From assembly GCA_964460345.1 (NCBI GenBank), contig CAYWRO010000070.1, forward strand, positions 1 through 18,123: a stretch of 18,123 nucleotides of DNA. Direction: 5' to 3'. This document shows, in pieces, positions 13,826-18,123 of this stretch; the first letter of the stretch is position 1, and every line of letters begins with the position of its first letter. Origin of the DNA: CAYWRO01 sp964460345 (lineage in GTDB: Bacteria > Planctomycetota > Phycisphaerae > Phycisphaerales > UBA1924). The notes below the pieces were generated by a model. That model did no database searches. It was given only the letters and a program-made list of their open reading frames with translations, and was not told where the DNA came from. The position numbers and the translations under genes are program-made.

Positions 13826-15253
13826 ATGAACGGTGTTGGCACGATTGCGGCAGTCGCGTCCGGGTGGGCTCGCTCGCCGTGCGCGATCATCCGGCTGAGC
13901 GGCCCCGGCGTGCGCACGCTCGTCGAGGGAAGCGGCGACGACGGGCCGCCGGCGCTCTTCGACGAAGCGCGATTCGCGCCGCATGTGATCCAAACCGCCC
14001 GTTTCGTGATGGCCGAGTCACCGCGGCGGCTGACGCTGCCGGTGCTGTTGATGACGTTCGTCGGCCCGCGCTCGTACACGGGGGAGGACGCGGCGGAGTT
14101 CCTCGTACCCGGCTCTCCGGTGCTGCTTGAGCGCGTTCTCGCGCGCCTGGCGTCGCAGCCCGGCGTGCGCGAGGCAGCGCCTGGCGAGTTCTCCGCCCGG
14201 GCGTACCTGAATGAGAAGCTCACGCTCGAGCAGGCCGAAGGGGTCGCTGCGCTGATTTTGGCGCAGAGCGAGGCGGAACTCGCGGCGGCGCGCGGGCTGC
14301 TGGAGGGCCACGCGGGCGAGCGGTATCGCGGGTGGTCGGAAGAGCTTGCCACGCTGCTGGCGCTCGTCGAAGCGGGGATCGACTTCACGGATCAGGAAGA
14401 TGTCGTGGCGATCGCGCCCGCGGAACTGGCTTCGCGGCTGAAGTCGCTGATCGGGCAGGTCGAGGGTGCGTTGCAGGCGGCGGGCGGCGCGGAGCGGCCG
14501 GCCCTGCTGCCGCGGGTCGTGCTCGCGGGCGCGCCGAACGCGGGTAAGAGCACGCTCTTCAATGCGCTCCTGGGCCGGCGCCGCGCCGTCACGAGCGACG
14601 TCGCGGGCACGACGCGGGATGTACTTGAGGAGACGCTGGACCTCGCTGCCGAGATCCCGGGCGGGGGGCAGGTCTTGCTTGTGGACCTCGCGGGGCTGGA
14701 TGCCGGGCTGACAACGCCGCACGAGGATGTGCGCTCGCAAGTCGAAGCCGAGGCGCAGCGCCAGGCGCGCGACGCGATCGCCGCGGCGGATGTGATCGTG
14801 CATTGCGATCCAGCGGGGCGGTTTGTGCTGGACTTGCCTCACGCGGGGGGAGCGCGGCCGACGATTCGCGTTCGCACGAAGGCGGATCTGCCGGGGTCAT
14901 CGTCGTCGGCCGGCAATGCGGTGGCGGTGTGCGCGTTGGACGGTTGGAACGTCGGCGTGCTGCGGCGGGCCATCGCGGATGCGGCGTGGGGGAGGGGGAG
15001 CGGAGCGGCGGGCGCCACGCCGCGTGCCTTCCTGCTGCCGCGGCACAGGCGGGCCCTGGCAGATGCGCTGGAACAGTTGCGCGTGGCCGAGGAGATGGCC
15101 GCGTCGGATGCCGCGGCGGGATCGCTCGCGGAACCGGAACTTGTGGCCGGCGCCCTGCGCGCGGGGCTCGATTCGCTCGGTGAACTGACGGGGCGCATCA
15201 CGCCCGATGAGGTCATCGGCCGCGTCTTTGCGACGTTCTGCGTCGGGAAGTGA
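13826..15253 (+). CDS. mnmE: tRNA modification GTPase MnmE, divergent
   Basis: With MnmG it installs the (carboxymethyl)aminomethyl group at U34 of some tRNAs. The 475-residue product is colinear with MnmE: an N-terminal folate-binding domain (SYTGEDAAEF, PGEFSARAYLNEKLTLEQAE), a helical domain, an inserted G domain and the C-terminal FCVGK with Cys472 (FCIGK in E. coli). In the G domain, G1 is GAPNAGKST (235-243) and the GTTRD segment is intact, but G3 is DLAGL (287-291) instead of DTAG, and G4 is TKAD (351-354) instead of NKxD. The N-terminal TPxGxG stretch reads ASGWARSP and the usual GHGG after the E of the GED segment reads VPGS (94-97). The ATG at 13826 gives the expected GTIAAVAS N terminus; an upstream TTG in frame lies in the repeat. 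Confidence 0.92.
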   Translation: MNGVGTIAAVASGWARSPCAIIRLSGPGVRTLVEGSGDDGPPALFDEARFAPHVIQTARFVMAESPRRLTLPVLLMTFVGPRSYTGEDAAEFLVPGSPVLLERVLARLASQPGVREAAPGEFSARAYLNEKLTLEQAEGVAALILAQSEAELAAARGLLEGHAGERYRGWSEELATLLALVEAGIDFTDQEDVVAIAPAELASRLKSLIGQVEGALQAAGGAERPALLPRVVLAGAPNAGKSTLFNALLGRRRAVTSDVAGTTRDVLEETLDLAAEIPGGGQVLLVDLAGLDAGLTTPHEDVRSQVEAEAQRQARDAIAAADVIVHCDPAGRFVLDLPHAGGARPTIRVRTKADLPGSSSSAGNAVAVCALDGWNVGVLRRAIADAAWGRGSGAAGATPRAFLLPRHRRALADALEQLRVAEEMAASDAAAGSLAEPELVAGALRAGLDSLGELTGRITPDEVIGRVFATFCVGK

Positions 15254-15259
15254 ACCGGC

Positions 15260-15697
15260 TCAGGCCGTCTGCTGAATCAACTCGCTGAGACGAGCGACGC
15301 AGTCGGCCAGGTCGGGGCGAAGCGGCGCGAGTTCGATGACCGCGCGCTCCAACGGCATCCACTGGCGGCTGCGCTCGTCCATTTCTTCCCAGTGGTCGAG
15401 CGTGAGGTCGATCTGGACCGGGTAGACCGTTGCGCGGTAGTGCCTGCCGGGGCGGCTGGGCTTGGTGTACTCGTAGACGCCGAGGATCTGGTCGAGCGCC
15501 TGGCCGATTGCGCCGGCCTCTTCCATCGTCTCGATTTCCGCGGTTTCCTGGGGCGTGTTGCCGACGTCGATGTGCCCCTTGGGGGTCGACCAGTCTCCGG
15601 CCCGGCTGGTCACGAGCAGCACTTCAAGGTCGCCCTGGTCGGTCCGGCGAAACGGCACCGCCGCGGCCTGCTCGATGATGTGCCCATTCACGCCCAT
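15260..15697 (-). CDS. Nudix hydrolase, diphosphoinositol-phosphatase-like group
   Basis: A 145-residue Nudix-fold pyrophosphohydrolase of unknown substrate. The Nudix box runs from Gly41 (PKGHIDVGN) to EETMEEAG-like residues: Glu56, Glu59 and Glu60 match the catalytic EUXEE core, but the Glu of Gx5E is Asn47 and the Arg before Glu56 is Ile55. The WSTPKGH lead and the HWEEMDERSRQW segment (102-113) resemble DIPP-like Nudix enzymes that act on diphosphoinositol polyphosphates or dinucleoside polyphosphates. The ATG at 15697 leaves a complete domain; longer upstream readings overlap the next gene out of frame. The downstream end is six bases from the convergent mnmE. The 47-base gap to the upstream Nudix gene suggests one transcript. 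Confidence 0.87.
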   Translation of the reverse strand: MGVNGHIIEQAAAVPFRRTDQGDLEVLLVTSRAGDWSTPKGHIDVGNTPQETAEIETMEEAGAIGQALDQILGVYEYTKPSRPGRHYRATVYPVQIDLTLDHWEEMDERSRQWMPLERAVIELAPLRPDLADCVARLSELIQQTA

Positions 15698-15744
15698 GCG
15701 TACTGAACTGTACGAAGCGAATGGGCCGATGGCGATCGGGCGAG

Positions 15745-16194
15745 TCAGGCGATTTGCCGTCGCATGAGGCGTTGTGTGAGCTCTGTGACGGCGGCGTGGT
15801 CGCTGACGAACGTGGCGATCAAGCGCGCCAGTTCGGGAATCTCGATCTGTTCCGGGGCGACATTCAGCGGGACCCACAGGCGGCTGCGGCGATGCTGCTC
15901 CTTCCACGTGGCCAGGACGCGGTCGATGGGCAGGGCGAAGACGGTGAGGCGGAACGCCCCTGCGGGACGGTCGACGGTGCACTCGCCGATCGGCGGCTGC
16001 AGCGCGGCGCCGATCACGCCCGCTTCTTCGAAGGCTTCCTGCGCGGCGATGGCCGCGGCGGTGCGCCCGGGCTCCAGGTTGCCTTTGGGGAGGATCCAGC
16101 GCCCCGACGTCGACGTGACGAGCAGGGCGTGCAGCCGATCGTCTGTGATGCGGAGCGGCAACGCCGCGGCCTGGTTGCTGACTTGGTCCTGCAT
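15745..16194 (-). CDS. Nudix hydrolase, tandem paralogue
   Basis: A 149-residue paralogue of the adjacent Nudix protein: WILPKGN, EEAGVIG, LTVFALPID and SRLWVPL line up with STPKGH, EEAGAIG, ATVYPVQID and SRQWMPL of the other copy. The Nudix box starts at Gly38; Gx5E has Arg44 instead of Glu and the RE pair is Gln52-Glu53, while Glu53, Glu56 and Glu57 keep the metal-binding core. The N terminus begins QVSNQAAALPLR, like NGHIIEQAAAVPFR in the neighbour. No Shine-Dalgarno is seen before the ATG at 16194; a GATAAT seven bases upstream on the minus strand (16201-16206) would make a nearly leaderless message. Substrate unknown. Confidence 0.86.
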   Translation of the reverse strand: MQDQVSNQAAALPLRITDDRLHALLVTSTSGRWILPKGNLEPGRTAAAIAAQEAFEEAGVIGAALQPPIGECTVDRPAGAFRLTVFALPIDRVLATWKEQHRRSRLWVPLNVAPEQIEIPELARLIATFVSDHAAVTELTQRLMRRQIA

Positions 16195-16262
16195 GCACGG
16201 ATTATCGTCGCGGTGGGCTGCGGGGGATGAGAGTCGGGGTCCGATGAGCGAGTTTGGGCGGG

Positions 16263-16268
16263 TATCCT
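16263..16268 (+). promoter_or_regulatory. Possible -10 element (GG-TATCCT) for the DUF72 gene
   Basis: TATCCT with a GG lead lies 30 bases before the ATG. The 98-base divergent gap shows no clear -35 box. Confidence 0.3.
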
Positions 16269-16292
16269 CCCCTCGCGGGAAAGGAGGGCTCC

Positions 16293-17000
16293 ATGCAGGC
16301 CTTCATCGGGACGAGCGGGTTCTCGTACAAGACGTGGAAGCCGGACTTTTATCCGGAGGATCTTTCCGACAAGGAGATGCTCTCGCACTATGCGGGGCGG
16401 CTGACGGCGGTGGAGATCAACAACACGTTCTACCGGCTGCCGAACAAGAAGGTGCTGGAAGGGTGGGCGGCGGAGACGCCGGAGTCGTTTCGGTTCGCGA
16501 TCAAGGCGTCGCGCCGGATCACGCACATCAAGCGGCTGAAGGGGGCGGAGGATGAAACGGCGTACCTGATCGACACGGTGCGTGTGATGGGCGAGCGGCT
16601 CGGGGTGCTGTTCTTCCAGACGCCTCCGAACCTGAAGAAGGAGATGGAGCGGCTCCACACGTTTCTGGACCTCATGCCGGGTGACATTCCCGTGGCGTTC
16701 GAGTTCCGGCATGAGAGTTGGTTTGAGGCCGATGCGCTGGAGGAACTGCGGCAGCGCGGCGTGGCGTTGTGCCTGGCGGACACGGAGGAGACGCCGATCG
16801 ACGATGTGACGGTGACCGCGTCGTTTGGGTATGTGCGGCTGCGGAAGCCGGCGTACTCCGATGCGGAGTTGAAGGGGTGGGCCAAGAAGCTGAAAGGGGC
16901 GGGCGCGGAAGGGTGGGAGAAGGCATTCGTGTTCTTCAAGCATGAGGATGACGCCGGCGGGCCGCTGATGGCGGAGAAGTTCATCGGGCTGATGGGATAG
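16293..17000 (+). CDS. DUF72 domain protein (YecE-like)
   Basis: A 235-residue protein of the DUF72/UPF0759 family, a TIM-barrel-like fold of unknown biochemical role. Signature segments are FIGTSGFSYKTWKPDFYP at the N terminus, VEINNTFYRLP, FRFAIKASRRITH, a central LGVLFFQTPPNLK and VAFEFRHESWF, then YVRLRKP and AFVFFKHEDD near the end. A perfect AAGGAGG (16280-16286) fixes the ATG at 16293; a longer reading from 16254 would run over this site. Stop is TAG. It is divergent from the Nudix pair, with a hairpin 33 bases past the stop. Confidence 0.93.
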   Translation: MQAFIGTSGFSYKTWKPDFYPEDLSDKEMLSHYAGRLTAVEINNTFYRLPNKKVLEGWAAETPESFRFAIKASRRITHIKRLKGAEDETAYLIDTVRVMGERLGVLFFQTPPNLKKEMERLHTFLDLMPGDIPVAFEFRHESWFEADALEELRQRGVALCLADTEETPIDDVTVTASFGYVRLRKPAYSDAELKGWAKKLKGAGAEGWEKAFVFFKHEDDAGGPLMAEKFIGLMG

Positions 17001-17032
17001 GGGCGTGGGTGAGAGTTGGGGGATTGGAATGA

Positions 17033-17061
17033 GCGCACCGGAGCTTTCGGCTCCGGTGCGC
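17033..17061. repeat. 12-bp perfect hairpin after the DUF72 gene
   Basis: GCGCACCGGAGC (17033-17044) and GCTCCGGTGCGC (17050-17061) pair around TTTCG. No T-run follows, so a classical terminator is doubtful. It resembles the other hairpins in the window in design. Confidence 0.8.
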
Positions 17062-17591
17062 CCGGCTGCGCATGGTGTCTCTCTCGCGAGAGGGGATCTT
17101 CAGATGTCGGCCCTTCACGGCTCGGGTGGAGCCGTGCCCGTCTGCCCGGGACCTGCGGGAGCCGGACCGGCCGGGGAGAAGGCCTCCCATGCCATCGTGG
17201 TCCAGCTTCGGGGTGTACAGATCTGCTTGCTTCGACGCGCGTCGTGTGTTGCAGGCGTGCGCCTGCGGGTAAGGGGGTGGATGGTGGGTCAAGGAGACGA
17301 AAGAGGGCCCTCTATAGAGGGGCGAGCGGTACGGCTCGGGCGCGCAGGAGGTGCCGATTTGGCGGCGATTCGTGTCGCAAGTGCTTGTGTGCGAGTGGTT
17401 TGTGAAATCTGAAAAATTCTGCTTTTGATATCCAGACCAGTGCGCGCCTGCGCGCGCAACGTGTTCCGCCCCGGGCAGCACGGATGGCGTATGGCGTTGC
17501 CTAGGGCCTCGCAGCACCTGTGAAAGCGACGTGTCGCGGAGGCTGCCAGATCGGCAGGCTGACGCCCCTGAACGCCAAAGCAGCGGTGCAG

Positions 17592-17638
17592 AGGGCCTGA
17601 AAACGGCCCTGAGGGGCTCGTGCGGGCCGGATCCGGCC
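17592..17638. promoter_or_regulatory. Palindrome cluster upstream of the sigma-54-type promoter
   Basis: AGGGCC/GGCCCT around seven bases (17592-17610) is followed by a perfect 14-base palindrome GGCCGGATCCGGCC (17625-17638), whose right edge is 8 bases before the TGGCAC box. A further CTGCC/GGCAG pair sits at 17543-17557. They could be operators or activator sites; this is inferred from position only. Confidence 0.4.
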
Positions 17639-17646
17639 ATTGGGGA

Positions 17647-17662
17647 TGGCACACCCCTTGCA
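17647..17662 (+). promoter_or_regulatory. Sigma-54 (RpoN) -24/-12 promoter for dnaK
   Basis: TGGCAC (17647-17652), five bases, then TTGCA (17658-17662). The invariant GG (17648-17649) and GC (17660-17661) are 12 bases apart, as required for -24/-12 promoters. The predicted start near 17673 gives a leader of about 38 bases before the dnaK ATG. The match to consensus is close to complete; use in the cell is not shown. Confidence 0.72.
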
Positions 17663-17710
17663 AATCAGCCGATGAGACAGTTGAATCTGCAAACAGATTG
17701 AGGGACAGCC

Positions 17711-18112
17711 ATGTCAAAGATCATTGGAATCGACCTGGGGACCACCAACTCGGTGGTCGCGCTGATGGAGGGGACGCAGCCGAAGGTGCTGGTGAACTCC
17801 TCCGGCAGCCGGACCACGCCGTCGGTGGTCGCCTTTACGGACAAGGGGGAGCGGCTGGTGGGGCAGCCCGCCCGGCACCAGCAGGTGACGAACCCGAAGA
17901 ACACGGTTTTCTCGATCAAGCGGTTCATGGGCCGGCGGCACAGCGAAGTTGCGGCCGAAGAGAAGCTCGTGCCGTACGAGGTCACCGGCGGGGCCGATGA
18001 CTTCGTGCAGGTGAAGGTTCGCGACAAGAGCTACACGCCGCAGCAGATCTCCGCGTTCATCCTGCAGGAACTCAAGAAGACCGCCGAGGACTACCTGGGC
18101 GAGAAGGTGTAG
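17711..18112 (+). CDS. dnaK: Chaperone DnaK, N-terminal part, interrupted by an in-frame TAG
   Basis: Hsp70 chaperone ATPase. The 133 residues before the stop are typical DnaK: phosphate-loop GIDLGTTNS (6-14), NSSGSRTTPSVVAF (29-42), NPKNTVFSIKRFMGRR (61-76) with Lys70 aligned to the catalytic lysine of E. coli DnaK, and ISAFILQELKKTAEDYLGEKV at the end. In other DnaK proteins the next residues are one variable position and then roughly x-AVITVPAYFND. Here the codon is TAG (18110-18112), followed in the same frame by codons for Arg-Ala-Val and the start of another before the window ends. Thus the frame looks intact apart from the stop. GAGGGA upstream of the ATG at 17711 supports the start. 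A broken paralogue, a sequence error or readthrough are all possible. Confidence 0.88.
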   Translation: MSKIIGIDLGTTNSVVALMEGTQPKVLVNSSGSRTTPSVVAFTDKGERLVGQPARHQQVTNPKNTVFSIKRFMGRRHSEVAAEEKLVPYEVTGGADDFVQVKVRDKSYTPQQISAFILQELKKTAEDYLGEKV

Positions 18113-18123
18113 CGTGCGGTCAT

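Larger units (their letters stand above)
17001..17710. other. 710-base gene-free region upstream of dnaK
   Basis: Several frames are open here on both strands, but none has domain-like sequence or a credible ribosome site. The region holds a 12-bp hairpin near the DUF72 end, a 14-base perfect palindrome CCCTCTATAGAGGG (17308-17321), an A/T-richer patch (about 17390-17430), and a palindrome cluster leading to a sigma-54-type element just before dnaK. No CIRCE element (TTAGCACTC-N9-GAGTGCTAA) was found. An undetected small RNA gene in 17060-17540 cannot be excluded. Confidence 0.55.

Noticed and set aside
12398..13993. A 531-codon open frame on the minus strand opposite yidC
   Set aside because: Antisense to the conserved insertase core; composition dominated by Arg, Ala and His; no recognisable domain or ribosome site.
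17005..17652. Open frames on both strands in the gap before dnaK
   Set aside because: Composition and start contexts are poor, frames overlap the hairpins, and no domain can be recognised.
17711..18112. TAG recoded as an amino acid throughout the genome
   Set aside because: At least four other genes in the window end in TAG at positions that agree with normal protein ends.

Overview
The window is a compact, GC-rich (by eye well above 60%) bacterial chromosome segment with mostly housekeeping genes. A Planctomycetota origin, most likely Phycisphaerae, is inferred from several things together: two different ClpP genes in tandem, a YidC with a long basic C-terminal tail, many small secreted or scaffold proteins, and numerous short hairpin repeats between genes. 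No rRNA, tRNA, CRISPR array, transposase or phage gene was seen.

Left part (1-6462). An NAD(P)H-hydrate dehydratase gene runs off the left edge on the minus strand. Divergent from it is a secreted alpha/beta hydrolase. That gene meets a secreted transglutaminase-like protease-fold protein tail to tail with one base between the stop codons. A repeat-bearing gap follows, then rimO (ribosomal protein S12 methylthiotransferase) and, upstream of it on the same strand, a small protein made of a GspE/MshE N-terminal domain that fits the c-di-GMP-binding MshEN pattern.

Middle part (6731-10123). A small FHA-domain protein, argF (ornithine carbamoyltransferase) and an unrecognised 157-residue protein lie in a row on the plus strand. 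Facing them on the minus strand are two clpP paralogues, separated by five hairpin repeats and closed by a rho-independent terminator.

Right part (10486-18123). A metallophosphoesterase, yidC and mnmE follow on the plus strand. The yidC-mnmE order is a widely conserved bacterial arrangement. Two tandem Nudix hydrolases with a weakened Nudix box lie on the minus strand, then a DUF72 (YecE-like) gene. A 710-base gap carries palindromes and a near-consensus sigma-54 promoter in front of dnaK.

The most notable observations are an in-frame TAG in dnaK at codon 134, after which the reading frame still looks like DnaK; the sigma-54 element upstream of that gene; a family of hairpins sharing a GTGGCAC lead but with different stems, three copies of which are translated inside rimO; the stand-alone MshEN domain; and an MnmE with several altered signature motifs.
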